Notes: generated by a model not told the origin, from the sequence alone. A stretch of 43,251 nt of DNA from a virus (IMGVR_UViG_3300025108_000114:1-43251), one strand, 5' to 3'. Counted from the stretch's first letter, positions 1 to 7,932 are shown. A program made the numbers and translations.

Positions 1-261
1 ACATCGTTTAGTTCTGGCTCAGGACAGGCAGATACTAAATTTATATGTACTCAATCTGTGAATACAACAAAGTATCACGATGGTAGTGGGAACAACCCAA
101 CCACAGGAGATACTGTTTATGAGAATGCCGCAGGAACAACAACAACTGCAAACGGTTTTTACACAATCCAAAACGGAGCATCACCTCCTGCAACAATTGG
201 TTATTATAGAATAACAGGTGGAAGTGGAGTAGTAGCCTCATTGGGATTATGCTTTCCATAA
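1..261 (+). CDS. C-terminal fragment of tail-fibre-like protein (5' truncated by window edge)
   Basis: The frame is open from base 1, so this is the last 86 residues of a gene that starts outside the window; the GTG at 58 is not a credible start. The fragment is rich in Gly, Thr and Asn and looks like a beta-rich surface module. It runs from a Cys (residue 16) through a YHDGSG-like segment, GD-x-VY, GFY and YRITG motifs to a Cys three residues from the end. The same Cys-bracketed pattern closes the 1596-aa tail protein (ending at 18398) and occurs in the 420-aa protein (18411-19673). It is therefore probably a virion surface or receptor-binding protein. What lies upstream cannot be seen. Confidence 0.7.
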   Translation, partial: TSFSSGSGQADTKFICTQSVNTTKYHDGSGNNPTTGDTVYENAAGTTTTANGFYTIQNGASPPATIGYYRITGGSGVVASLGLCFP

Positions 262-278
262 TGTATAATTAAAATTTG

Positions 279-286
279 TATATTTG
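279..286 (+). promoter_or_regulatory. Bacteroidota-type -7 promoter element (TATATTTG)
   Basis: TATATTTG matches the TAnnTTTG -7 consensus of Bacteroidota housekeeping promoters. It lies in the gap after the fibre-like gene, 29 bases before the ATG at 316. A convincing TTTG at the -33 position is not visible, so the call rests on the -7 box and its position. Confidence 0.5.
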
Positions 287-315
287 TACAAGTGAATTAA
301 TTTAAAAAAAAATCA

Positions 316-717
316 ATGGCAATTATTTACAAGTGGGATATCCCAGCAATGAACGCTCATATTCAGTCAGACGGACAAGATAATGTAATTTATACAGTAC
401 ATTACAGATACACAGGCTCTGAAGAGTCTGAAGGTAAAACGTATTCATCAACTAATATAGGAACTCAAAGTTACACGTATGTAGCAGGAGAACCTTTTGT
501 ACCTTATGAAGATACTGAAGCTTTTGAAAATGTAGTTATTGGATGGTTAGAGGGATCATTAGATGTACCTTCGATGCAGGCAAGTATAGCTGCAAACATA
601 CAGTCTCAAATTACACCTGTAAATGAGGACTTGTATTTTACTTGGATGAATCCACAACCACCTACTCCACCAGAGCCAGAAACGGAAGAAGAAGAGGAAG
701 TTGTTGATGATGAGTAA
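316..717 (+). CDS. Conserved phage protein of unknown function with acidic C-terminal tail
   Basis: 133 aa. The N-terminal part (M-A-I-I-Y-K-W-D-I-P) resembles a short protein family common in marine phages that begins with a Y-x-W-x-I strand and is predicted beta-rich; I know no proven function for it. Residues 115-133 are a Pro-rich stretch followed by an almost purely acidic tail (EEEEEVVDDE), which is probably disordered. The start is preceded by an A-rich leader (aaaaaaaaatca) without Shine-Dalgarno, and a promoter-like box lies 29 bases upstream. It is followed by three more small genes in the same direction, between a fibre-like gene and the packaging genes, so a minor virion or assembly role is plausible but unproven. 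Confidence 0.75.
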   Translation: MAIIYKWDIPAMNAHIQSDGQDNVIYTVHYRYTGSEESEGKTYSSTNIGTQSYTYVAGEPFVPYEDTEAFENVVIGWLEGSLDVPSMQASIAANIQSQITPVNEDLYFTWMNPQPPTPPEPETEEEEEVVDDE

Positions 718-728
718 ATAATATTTAT

Positions 729-736
729 TATATTTG
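729..736 (+). promoter_or_regulatory. Bacteroidota-type -7 promoter element (TATATTTG)
   Basis: A second TATATTTG box, identical to that at 279-286 and also 29 bases before its ATG (766). The identical spacing of the two copies supports function. No clear -33 TTTG is seen. Confidence 0.5.
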
Positions 737-765
737 TATATAAATTTAATCTAAAATAATCTAAA

Positions 766-1023
766 ATGTCAAAAAATTTAACACCAGAAGAGTTACAGAA
801 TTTACAAGCTCTTAATCAAGAATTTACTCAAGTAAAACTAAAATTAGCTGATTCAGTTTATCAACAAGTTTTATATACTAAAGACTTGGATACAATAAGA
901 GAAAAGTTTTCAGCTGTTGAGAAAGAGTTGTCAGACAAGTATGGTTCTAATTCTGTTATTGATTTAGCAACTGGAGAAGTAAAAGAAAATCAACCAGCTG
1001 AAACAGCAGAGGTTATAGAATAA
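766..1023 (+). CDS. Small helical protein, function unknown
   Basis: 85 aa, charged and predicted mostly alpha-helical. Residues about 5-60 carry heptad-like spacing of Leu, Val and Ile and could form a coiled coil. The last 20 residues are acidic and probably flexible. There is no signal peptide, membrane segment or catalytic motif. It lies just behind a TATATTTG box and 6 bases before the next gene, so it is probably co-transcribed with the small structural-type genes that follow. A coiled-coil assembly factor or chaperone is possible; I do not recognise the family. Confidence 0.7.
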   Translation: MSKNLTPEELQNLQALNQEFTQVKLKLADSVYQQVLYTKDLDTIREKFSAVEKELSDKYGSNSVIDLATGEVKENQPAETAEVIE

Positions 1024-1029
1024 AAAAAC

Positions 1030-1260
1030 ATGGCAAAAATTAGCAACACATCAGCGTACCCAAATATTACAGTTATTGACTCAGACGATTATTTAATTCT
1101 TACTGATGCAGAAAATAATCTAATGACTAAGTCTTGTAAAATTTCAACGCTTTCTAATTTTATAATAGATGGTGGTGTTGTAAAATTAATTGCGCCAGAT
1201 AATAGTGTTTGGAGACTTTTAGTTAGTAATACAGGAGTTCTTTCAACTGAGGCTGTTTAG
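1030..1260 (+). CDS. Small tail-fibre/baseplate-like protein
   Basis: 76 aa. The pattern D-S-D-D-Y-L-I-L-T-D ... T-K-S-C-K-I-S-T-L is like the N-terminal virion-attachment segment of many phage tail fibres, where a short beta segment is followed by a TK-x-I-x-x-L strand. The C-terminal half (residues about 52-76, APDNSVWRLLVSNTGVLSTE) resembles beta-strand repeats found in fibre and baseplate proteins, ending in a short G-V-L-S-T-E hairpin. As a standalone 76-aa protein it could be an adaptor or a minor tail component. It follows the preceding gene after 6 bases. Moderate confidence in a structural role only. Confidence 0.65.
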   Translation: MAKISNTSAYPNITVIDSDDYLILTDAENNLMTKSCKISTLSNFIIDGGVVKLIAPDNSVWRLLVSNTGVLSTEAV

Positions 1261-1271
1261 CCAAATTAAAA

Positions 1272-1496
1272 ATGGACATAAGAAAAATTTCAATTGGAGC
1301 AGACTATAAGTCTGGTGCTATGCATTACATAGTAGGCCAGGATGTTTTAGGCGGCAGTTATGGAATACATCTTATACAGCATGATGTTTCAGCAGATTCA
1401 TATAAGATATGGATTATGAAAAAAGATGAAGTTTTACTTTGGAAGGAATTCAAATGCACTCTACCTATATCTTTAGAATATAATATAAACTTTTAA
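1272..1496 (+). CDS. Conserved small phage protein, function unknown
   Basis: 74 aa, predicted beta-rich, opening with M-D-I-R-K-I-S-I-G-x-D-Y-K-S-G-A-M-H-Y. I associate this opening with small hypothetical proteins of uncultured marine phages, but no function is attached to it. There are two aromatic-rich strands near the end (KIWIM, LLWKEF). Its stop codon overlaps the next start (TAATG, 1494-1498), indicating translational coupling to the GroES-like gene. Nothing points to an enzyme. Confidence 0.7.
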   Translation: MDIRKISIGADYKSGAMHYIVGQDVLGGSYGIHLIQHDVSADSYKIWIMKKDEVLLWKEFKCTLPISLEYNINF

Positions 1497-2065
1497 TGAA
1501 ATCACCTTACTCATTTATTGTTAAACCTTATAACAATAGAAGGTATGACAACATCAAAAACTACGGTGATGTAGAGTTTATCACAAGTACTTCGGAAGAA
1601 GATCACAAAGCCTCTAATCGCTTTGCTACTGTAGTCTCTACTCCTATAAATTATAAAGGTCCTATAAAAGAGGGCGATATACTTTTAGTGCATCATAACG
1701 TGTTTAAATTTTATAATGACATGTATGGTCGCAGAAAAAGTGGTAAAAGTTTTTTCAAAGACAATTTGTTTTTTGTAGACCCAGATCAGTTTTATCTTTA
1801 TAAAAGTAAAGAAGAATCTAATTGGATGGGCTATAGCAAATATTGTTTTATAAAACCATTGAAAGCAAAAAAATCTTATCTTGATAAAAATTCTAAAAAT
1901 GAACCATTAAGAGGTATTGTAAAATACATTAACAATGAGTTAATTGAAAAGGGAGTTAAAGTAGGTGATGAGGTTTTATATGAACCTGACTCTGAATACG
2001 AGTTTGTAGTAGATGATGAAAAATTATATAGGATGTTTACAAGAAATATAACAGTGGTGTTATGA
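1496..2065 (+). CDS. GroES-like co-chaperonin (candidate, apparently two lobes)
   Basis: 189 aa. Residues about 137-189 follow the GroES/Hsp10 pattern closely: G-I-V near 140, V-K-V-G-D-E-V-L-Y at 154-162, then an acidic turn, V-V-D-D-E-K-L-Y-R-M and the closing strand N-I-T-V-V-L. This parallels the VKVGDIVIFND ... NEEVLIMSESDILAIV region of bacterial GroES. Residues about 42-102 look like a second, more diverged lobe, with T-V-V-S-T-P, K-E-G-D-I-L-L-V at 58-65 and F-F-V-D-P-D-Q-F-Y-L-Y at the end. Known phage analogues are T4 Gp31 and similar co-chaperonins, which partner host GroEL to fold capsid protein. It is coupled to its neighbours by TAATG upstream and ATGA downstream. The co-chaperonin role is inferred; the typical mobile loop is not obvious. 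Confidence 0.6.
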   Translation: MKSPYSFIVKPYNNRRYDNIKNYGDVEFITSTSEEDHKASNRFATVVSTPINYKGPIKEGDILLVHHNVFKFYNDMYGRRKSGKSFFKDNLFFVDPDQFYLYKSKEESNWMGYSKYCFIKPLKAKKSYLDKNSKNEPLRGIVKYINNELIEKGVKVGDEVLYEPDSEYEFVVDDEKLYRMFTRNITVVL

Positions 2066-2535
2066 TAAAATTTTATCAAAACGTAATTTCTAAACCTGAT
2101 TTTTATGTAGAAGAAATATTAAAAAAAGGTTTTTATGATTTACCAGATGGAGAAAATTTATTTAAAAATGTTTGTCAAAAACATGAAGATGAATTTTATG
2201 AATTTCTTTTAAATAACGTACCTAATTATAAAGTTGTTTTAAATTTTGTTCGTCAATCACCATTAGGTCAAAAAGAACCTAACTACATTCATACAGATGA
2301 TATGATGGGTGATTTAACTGCTGTTTTGTATTTAAATAAAAAACATCCTGATGGATATGGAACAACATTATATGATGATGATGATAATAAGATATTAGTA
2401 TCCAAAGCGAAATATAATTCTGTTTTTATATTTCCTTCAAGTGTTAAGCATTCGAGAAATACATTAGATAACTTTGGTAAAAAAAACGAATCAAGATTGG
2501 TTCAAGTAGCGTTTTTAAATAAAAAAAATGAATGA
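2062..2535 (+). CDS. 2-oxoglutarate/Fe(II)-dependent oxygenase
   Basis: 157 aa, about the size of the compact prolyl-4-hydroxylase-like core. The iron-binding triad is visible: H77-T-D79 (HxD) and H130 in the segment S-S-V-K-H-S-R. R145 in S-R-L-V-Q-V-A-F is the expected 2-oxoglutarate-binding arginine about 15 residues after the distal His. The strand D-L-T-A-V-L-Y-L-N and the G-x-x-L-Y segment fit the double-stranded beta-helix fold. The family hydroxylates or demethylates proteins, small molecules or nucleic acids with oxygen and 2-oxoglutarate; the substrate here is unknown. The start overlaps the GroES-like stop (ATGATAA) and the end overlaps the SET gene by 8 bases, so it is probably co-expressed with both. 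Confidence 0.82.
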   Translation: MIKFYQNVISKPDFYVEEILKKGFYDLPDGENLFKNVCQKHEDEFYEFLLNNVPNYKVVLNFVRQSPLGQKEPNYIHTDDMMGDLTAVLYLNKKHPDGYGTTLYDDDDNKILVSKAKYNSVFIFPSSVKHSRNTLDNFGKKNESRLVQVAFLNKKNE

Positions 2536-2920
2536 TTTTAAGGAAATGCTAAATGAATTAAATATTAACCTTGAAGAGTTAAATATTTATATAGAGTCAG
2601 ATAAATTTAAAAAAGAAGCTGGACCTGTTGTTGATGATAACAATAAAAATTATAAAGTGTTACCTTCAAAAATAGAAGGAAAAGGAATATTTGCTTGTAA
2701 AGATTTTAATAAAGGAGATTTTATAGGCTATGGTAAGTTAAATAATACACGAACTTTAGCAGGGAGATATACAAATCACTCTAATTTAAACAATGCTAAA
2801 TTTTATTATATTAAAAAAAACAGTAATTTAGTTTTAATAGCTGAAAAAGATATTATTTCTGAAGATGAAATATTAGTTAATTACAGACATCACACCTATA
2901 ATAAAGAATATTATGAGTAG
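2528..2920 (+). CDS. SET-domain protein (putative lysine methyltransferase)
   Basis: 130 aa. Residues 46-130 carry the SET motifs in order: S-K-I-E-G-K-G-I-F-A (48-57, the SAM-proximal start of SET), then G-R-Y-T-N-H-S-N-L-N-N-A (79-90, equivalent to the RFINHSCxPN motif that binds SAM and forms the pseudoknot), and D-E-I-L-V-N-Y (113-119, equivalent to the GEELTxDY motif with the catalytic Tyr). The SET-I insertion and the post-SET Cys cluster are missing, giving a minimal domain. Residues 1-40 are a helical acidic extension. SET proteins transfer methyl groups from SAM to lysine side chains; the target is unknown. The 8-base overlap with the oxygenase gene suggests the two act in one pathway or are expressed together. 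Confidence 0.8.
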   Translation: MNDFKEMLNELNINLEELNIYIESDKFKKEAGPVVDDNNKNYKVLPSKIEGKGIFACKDFNKGDFIGYGKLNNTRTLAGRYTNHSNLNNAKFYYIKKNSNLVLIAEKDIISEDEILVNYRHHTYNKEYYE

Positions 2921-3080
2921 AGAATGGGATTGGATGGATGATTTAAGTGAAGAAATTTATCCAATAAAAAAAGTAAAGCGTATTAAAAATGAATACAAAA
3001 GAAACAAAATTAAAAATAATAGAAGCGGGTCACGAGGCGGTCAGGCAACTGATCAAAGTAGCGAAGGAAGACATTATTAA
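2913..3080 (+). CDS. Small basic ORF overlapping SET and TerS genes (55 aa)
   Basis: Reading from the ATG at 2913, which overlaps the SET stop region by 8 bases, gives 55 residues starting M-S-R-E-W-D-W-M-D-D-L-S-E-E-I and continuing Lys-rich (K-K-V-K-R-I-K). The first half looks like a real peptide, with two Trp and an amphipathic acidic-to-basic switch. The last third overlaps the small-terminase gene in another frame and is low-complexity. It is too short for standard gene finding. The close start overlap argues for translation; function unknown. Confidence 0.45.
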   Translation: MSREWDWMDDLSEEIYPIKKVKRIKNEYKRNKIKNNRSGSRGGQATDQSSEGRHY

Positions 3081-3264
3081 ATATGGCACAGATGATGAGT
3101 TAGCTGCAGATAGATTAAAGAATGCAGCTGCTACAAAAAAGCTATGTATCATGGATGCTTTTGAAATTTTAAAAAAAATACAAGAAGAAAAAGATTTATT
3201 AGAAGGAGTTGACACTAAAGTAAATAACACACCAAAAGGATTTGCAGAATCAAGATCAAAATAA
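2989..3264 (+). CDS. terS: Terminase small subunit (probable)
   Basis: 91 aa, almost entirely helical. It is called from position directly before the large terminase, which starts inside its 3' end (23-base overlap), and from a helical core A-A-D-R-L-K-N-A-A-A-T-K-K-L-C-I-M-D-A-F-E-I-L (about 40-62) that resembles small proteins adjacent to TerL in marine podo- and myoviruses. Small terminase subunits assemble as rings that recognise phage DNA and regulate cleavage and ATPase activity of the large subunit. A helix-turn-helix cannot be assigned confidently in this chain, so it could also be another packaging accessory protein. Confidence 0.6.
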   Translation: MNTKETKLKIIEAGHEAVRQLIKVAKEDIIKYGTDDELAADRLKNAAATKKLCIMDAFEILKKIQEEKDLLEGVDTKVNNTPKGFAESRSK

Positions 3265-5491
3265 ATTATATGTAGAACTAAAAAATATAGTTCCTAAAAA
3301 TGTTTTGACTACAAAAAACAAAGCAAGAACCTGGACCTACGGTTATAATGAAAAATACAATTTTGTTGTAGTATCTAAAACAGGTCAAATTGATCAGATA
3401 ATAAATATTAGTGGATTAAATGTTGCGCTTCCCAAAGCTCCTAAAGACATTTACAAAAGATCTAAAAAAAAAGAAGAACAATACTGGGAGCCTAAAATAC
3501 TACCAAAACAATTAACAAGAATTAAATCTATATTTCAATGGCATGATACTCCTTCGAGTTTTAAAAACGAGTGGGTAGATTATATTGAAAATGAATTTAA
3601 TTATAGAGAAGAAGGTTTTTGGTTTGTAAATAAAGGAGTTCCTACTTATATCACTGGAACGCATTACATGTATTTACAGTGGACTAAGATTGATGTTGGA
3701 TTTCCAGACTTTAGAGAAGCTAACAGAATATTTTACATTTTTTGGGAAGCCTGTAAGGCAGATAAAAGAAGTTTCGGAATGGACTATTTAAAAATAAGAC
3801 GTTCTGGATTTTCATTTATGGCCTCATGCGAGGGAGTTAATATGGGTACAATAACTAAAGATGCTCGTATAGGTATACTCTCTAAAACAGGTTCTGATGC
3901 AAAAAAAATGTTTACAGATAAAATTGTTCCTATATCTAATAATTATCCATTCTTTTTTAAACCCATACAAGATGGTATGGATAAACCAAAAACAGAATTA
4001 GCTTATAGAGTTCCTGCTGCAAAGATTACTAAAAAAAATATGTATTCAAACGAAGAGCAAGAGCTTGAAGGATTAGATACTACTATTGACTGGAAAAATA
4101 CTGGAGACAACAGTTATGATGGTGAGAAGCTTCGATTACTTATACATGATGAAAGTGGTAAATGGGAGCGACCTGATAATATTTTAAATAACTGGAGGGT
4201 TACAAAAACTTGTTTACGTTTAGGTAGTAAAATAGTTGGTAAGTGTATGATGGGTTCTACATCTAATGCATTAGAAAAAGGTGGTGGTAATTTTAAAAAA
4301 TTATATAACGATTCTAATGTAGGATCACGAAACTCTAATGGTCAAACTAAAAGTGGTTTATATTCACTTTTCATCCCAATGGAATGGAATATGGAAGGTT
4401 TTATAGATAGGTATGGAATGCCTGTATTTAATAATCCATCAAGTCCAGTATTAGGGATTGACGGTGAGATGATACATCAAGGTGCTATAGATTATTGGCA
4501 GAATGAAGTTGATTCATTATCTAATGATCCTGATGCTTTAAATGAATTCTATAGACAGTTTCCAAGAACTGAGTCTCACGCATTTAGAGATGAGAGTAAA
4601 CAATCCTTATTTAATTTAACTAAAATATATCAACAGATTGATTATAATGACTCATTAATTATGGGTCAAAATATAACTCAAGGATCGTTTTCTTGGCATA
4701 ACGGAATCAAAGATACCAAGGTAATTTGGACTCCAGATAAAAGAGGAAGATTTTTTGTATCTTGGTTACCAGAAATGTCGTTACAAAATAAAGTAACAAT
4801 AAAAAATGGGAGAAAATATCCAGGGAACGAGCATATTGGATCGTTCGGTTGTGACTCTTATGATATTTCTGGAGTTGTAGTAGGTAAGGGATCTAATGGT
4901 TCTTTACATGGTATGACAAAGTTTAATATGGATAATGCTCCAAGTAATGAGTTTTTTTTAGAATATATAGCACGTCCTCAGACTGCTGAAATATTTTTTG
5001 AAGAAGTATTAATGGCTTGTGTGTTTTATGGGATGCCAATATTGTGTGAAAACAATAAACCTCGATTACTCTATCATTTTAAAAATAGAGGCTATAGAGG
5101 GTTTAGTACAAATAGGCCTGACAAAACATTTAATAAATTATCCAAAACAGAAAAGGAATTAGGAGGGATACCAAATTCAAGTGAGGATGTAAAACAGTCT
5201 CACGCTTCTGCAATAGAGTCTTACATAGAAAAGCATGTAGGTTTAGATTTAGTTCAAAATTATAGAGATAGTGATGAGATGGGTGTAATGTATTTTCAAA
5301 GAACATTAGAGGATTGGGCAAAGTTTGATATTAACAACAGAACTAAGTTTGATGCTTCTATAAGTTCAGGGTTAGCAATCATGGCTAATCAAAAACACTT
5401 GTATACCCCAGCTAAAGAAAAATCGAAAATAAGCATTAACTTTGCAAGATATAATAATAAGAATTCAGTTAGTCAATTACTTAATAAATGA
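3242..5491 (+). CDS. terL: Terminase large subunit
   Basis: 749 aa. This is the packaging motor that translocates DNA into the prohead and cuts concatemers. The N-terminal ATPase region includes the family-typical segment T-G-T-H-Y-M-Y-L-Q-W-T-K-I-D (138-151) and a Walker-A-like K-I-R-R-S-G-F-S-F (184-192), in which Phe replaces the usual Lys of GKS/T. Walker B with the catalytic Glu is R-L-L-I-H-D-E-S (298-305). The C-terminal RNase-H-like nuclease is suggested by G-C-D-S-Y-D (536-541), whose Asp can bind metal, and C-E-N-N near 602-605. The architecture fits large TerL proteins of Bacteroidota podoviruses and crAss-like phages. The start lies inside the terS-like gene, and the stop overlaps the portal start (ATGA, 5488-5491). 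Confidence 0.93.
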   Translation: MQNQDQNKLYVELKNIVPKNVLTTKNKARTWTYGYNEKYNFVVVSKTGQIDQIINISGLNVALPKAPKDIYKRSKKKEEQYWEPKILPKQLTRIKSIFQWHDTPSSFKNEWVDYIENEFNYREEGFWFVNKGVPTYITGTHYMYLQWTKIDVGFPDFREANRIFYIFWEACKADKRSFGMDYLKIRRSGFSFMASCEGVNMGTITKDARIGILSKTGSDAKKMFTDKIVPISNNYPFFFKPIQDGMDKPKTELAYRVPAAKITKKNMYSNEEQELEGLDTTIDWKNTGDNSYDGEKLRLLIHDESGKWERPDNILNNWRVTKTCLRLGSKIVGKCMMGSTSNALEKGGGNFKKLYNDSNVGSRNSNGQTKSGLYSLFIPMEWNMEGFIDRYGMPVFNNPSSPVLGIDGEMIHQGAIDYWQNEVDSLSNDPDALNEFYRQFPRTESHAFRDESKQSLFNLTKIYQQIDYNDSLIMGQNITQGSFSWHNGIKDTKVIWTPDKRGRFFVSWLPEMSLQNKVTIKNGRKYPGNEHIGSFGCDSYDISGVVVGKGSNGSLHGMTKFNMDNAPSNEFFLEYIARPQTAEIFFEEVLMACVFYGMPILCENNKPRLLYHFKNRGYRGFSTNRPDKTFNKLSKTEKELGGIPNSSEDVKQSHASAIESYIEKHVGLDLVQNYRDSDEMGVMYFQRTLEDWAKFDINNRTKFDASISSGLAIMANQKHLYTPAKEKSKISINFARYNNKNSVSQLLNK

Positions 5492-7923
5492 AAGACGTAA
5501 AGATACAAGTAAATGCCTCTGCCTTTCCAGACCAATTTGTTTCAGATTCTGTTAAAGACACAATGGAGTTTGGACTACAGGTTGGGCAAGCAATACAATA
5601 CGAATGGTTTAGGAGAGATAGTGGTTCTTGTAGGTTTTATTCACAATGGAGTGATTTCAACAAACTAAGACTTTATGCTCGTGGAGAACAATCAGTTTCT
5701 AAATATAAAAATGAATTAGCAGTAGATGGTGATTTAAGTTATTTAAATTTAGATTGGACACCAGTACCTATAATACCAAAATTTGTAGACATTGTAGTTA
5801 ATGGAATGAACGACAGGCTTTTTAAAGTAAAAGCTGTTGCTCAAGATGCATTGTCAGCAGAAAAAAGAAATCAATATCAAGAAATGGTTGAAGGAGATAT
5901 GCTCGCTAAACCATTACTACAACAAATAGAATCTGATTTTGGTATTGATGCCTTTCAAACAAAAGAAGAAGATTTACCAGAAAATGATGCAGAGTTAGAA
6001 CTTTTCATGCAAATGAATTACAAGCCTGCTATTGAGATTGCAACAGAAGAAGCTATAGATACTTTATTCCAAGAGAGCCATTATAGTGACACTCGAAAGA
6101 GAGTTGATATGGATATTACTACTTTAGGTATTGGTATGGCAAAGCATCTTTTTATGCCAGGTGAAGGTGTTAGAGTTGAATATGTTGATCCTGCTAATGT
6201 TGTTTACAGCTATACTGAAGATCCTTATTTTAAAGACACATTTTATTGGGGAGAAATAAAAACAGTTCCAATAACTGAATTAATAAAAATAGATCCTTCT
6301 TTGACTAACGAGGATTTAAAAGAAATTTCCAAGTACAGTCAGTCTTGGTATGACTATTATAATTCACAGCAGTTTTATGAAAACAGTATGTTTCATAGAG
6401 ACACAGCTACCTTATTATACTTTAACTACAAGACCACACACACTTTTGTTTACAAAAAGAAAAGTATGGCTGATGGTACATTCAAAACTGTTGAGAAGGA
6501 TGATCAATTCAATCCTCCACAAGAAATGATGGATGAAGGAAATTTTGAAAAAGTAACTAAAACTATTGACGTATGGTATGATGGTGTTATGGTTATGGGA
6601 ACTAATATAATGCTCCAGTGGAAACTTGGAGAAAATATGGTAAGACCAAAATCATCAAGTCAGTATGCAATGCCTAATTATGTTGCATGCGCACCAAAAA
6701 TGTACAAGGGTCAGTTAGAGTCTTTAGTTAAAAGAATGATACCTTTTGCTGATTTAATTCAGATTAGTCATTTAAAAATACAACAAGTAGTTTCAAGAGT
6801 AGTTCCAGATGGTGTTTTTATAGATGCTGATGGTTTAAATGAAGTTGATTTAGGAACAGGAAACGCATACAATCCAGAAGATGCGTTAAGACTTTACTTC
6901 CAAACAGGTAGTGTTATTGGTAGAAGTTATACTCAGGATGGAGAATATAATAACGCGCGAGTTCCAATTACTCAATTGACAGCTAATAGTGGTGCGAGTA
7001 AGATGCAAATGCTTATTGGTAACTATAATCATTACTTAGATATGATTAGGTCTGTAACAGGTTTAAATGAAGCTCGTGACGGATCAAGTCCAGATCCTAA
7101 CTCTTTAGTTGGTGTTCAAAAATTAGCTGCATTAAATTCAAATGTAGCAACAAGACATATTTTAAATGCAAGTTTATATATAACAAAAACTTTAGCTGAG
7201 TGTTTATCTATAAGAACAGCAGATGTTTTAGAGTATGCTGATTTTAAAGATGAGTTTGCTATGCAAATTGGTAAATATAATTTATCAATATTAGAGGATA
7301 TTAAAAATTTGTATTTACATGACTTTGGAATATTTATAGAGCTGATGCCTGATGAAGAACAGAAGGCTATGTTAGAACAAAATATACAAATGGCTTTATC
7401 TAAAGAAAATATAAGTTTAGAAGATGCTATAGATATTAGAGAGATTTCTAATATAAAAATGGCTAATCAATTACTTAAAGTAAAAAGAAAAGCTAAACAA
7501 GATAGGGAACAGCAGCAGCAAATGCAACAACAGCAAATGCAGGCACAAATGCAAATGCAAGCGCAACAAGCTCAAGCTCAGTTAGCAATGCAGACACAGC
7601 AAGCTGAAACACAATCTAAGATGGCTTTAAAAGAAGCAGAGGTTAATTTTGATATACAAAAATTACAAAAAGAAGCAGAACTAAAACAGCAGTTAATGCA
7701 AGTGGAATTCCAAATGCAGATGCAAATAAAAGGCCTGGAAGCTTCTAATTTACAGTCCAGAGAAACTGAAAGAGAAAAAGCAAAAGACAACAGAATAAGT
7801 CAACAGTCTACTCAGACGTCAAAAATGATAGAGCAAAAAAAGAGAGACCTTCCAGCAATAAACTTTGAGTCTAACGAAGATAGTTTAGATGGTTTTGACT
7901 TAGCAGAATTTAACCCAAGATAA
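5488..7923 (+). CDS. Portal protein
   Basis: 811 aa. The dodecameric portal forms the DNA channel at the capsid vertex. It is assigned from position (ATGA-coupled behind TerL, before scaffold and capsid), size, and the N-terminal pattern: an F-Y-x-Q-W-S-D-F-N-K-L-R-L-Y-A-R-G-E-Q segment followed by V-P-I-I-P-K-F-V-D-I-V-V-N-G-M. This pattern is familiar from portals of large-portal podoviruses. The middle carries a long helix-rich stem/wing region with a motif near N-G-L-N-E-A-R-D-G-S. Residues about 670-760 are an extreme Gln/Met-rich coiled coil, likely the barrel or an internal extension. The last 50 residues are charged and probably disordered. Confidence 0.88.
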   Translation: MKDVKIQVNASAFPDQFVSDSVKDTMEFGLQVGQAIQYEWFRRDSGSCRFYSQWSDFNKLRLYARGEQSVSKYKNELAVDGDLSYLNLDWTPVPIIPKFVDIVVNGMNDRLFKVKAVAQDALSAEKRNQYQEMVEGDMLAKPLLQQIESDFGIDAFQTKEEDLPENDAELELFMQMNYKPAIEIATEEAIDTLFQESHYSDTRKRVDMDITTLGIGMAKHLFMPGEGVRVEYVDPANVVYSYTEDPYFKDTFYWGEIKTVPITELIKIDPSLTNEDLKEISKYSQSWYDYYNSQQFYENSMFHRDTATLLYFNYKTTHTFVYKKKSMADGTFKTVEKDDQFNPPQEMMDEGNFEKVTKTIDVWYDGVMVMGTNIMLQWKLGENMVRPKSSSQYAMPNYVACAPKMYKGQLESLVKRMIPFADLIQISHLKIQQVVSRVVPDGVFIDADGLNEVDLGTGNAYNPEDALRLYFQTGSVIGRSYTQDGEYNNARVPITQLTANSGASKMQMLIGNYNHYLDMIRSVTGLNEARDGSSPDPNSLVGVQKLAALNSNVATRHILNASLYITKTLAECLSIRTADVLEYADFKDEFAMQIGKYNLSILEDIKNLYLHDFGIFIELMPDEEQKAMLEQNIQMALSKENISLEDAIDIREISNIKMANQLLKVKRKAKQDREQQQQMQQQQMQAQMQMQAQQAQAQLAMQTQQAETQSKMALKEAEVNFDIQKLQKEAELKQQLMQVEFQMQMQIKGLEASNLQSRETEREKAKDNRISQQSTQTSKMIEQKKRDLPAINFESNEDSLDGFDLAEFNPR

Positions 7924-7932
7924 ATATAAGTA

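Noticed and set aside
7510-7720. Gln/Met codon repeats as a DNA repeat element
   Set aside because: The repetition is explained by the Q/M-rich coiled coil of the portal protein; no mobile or CRISPR-like spacing.
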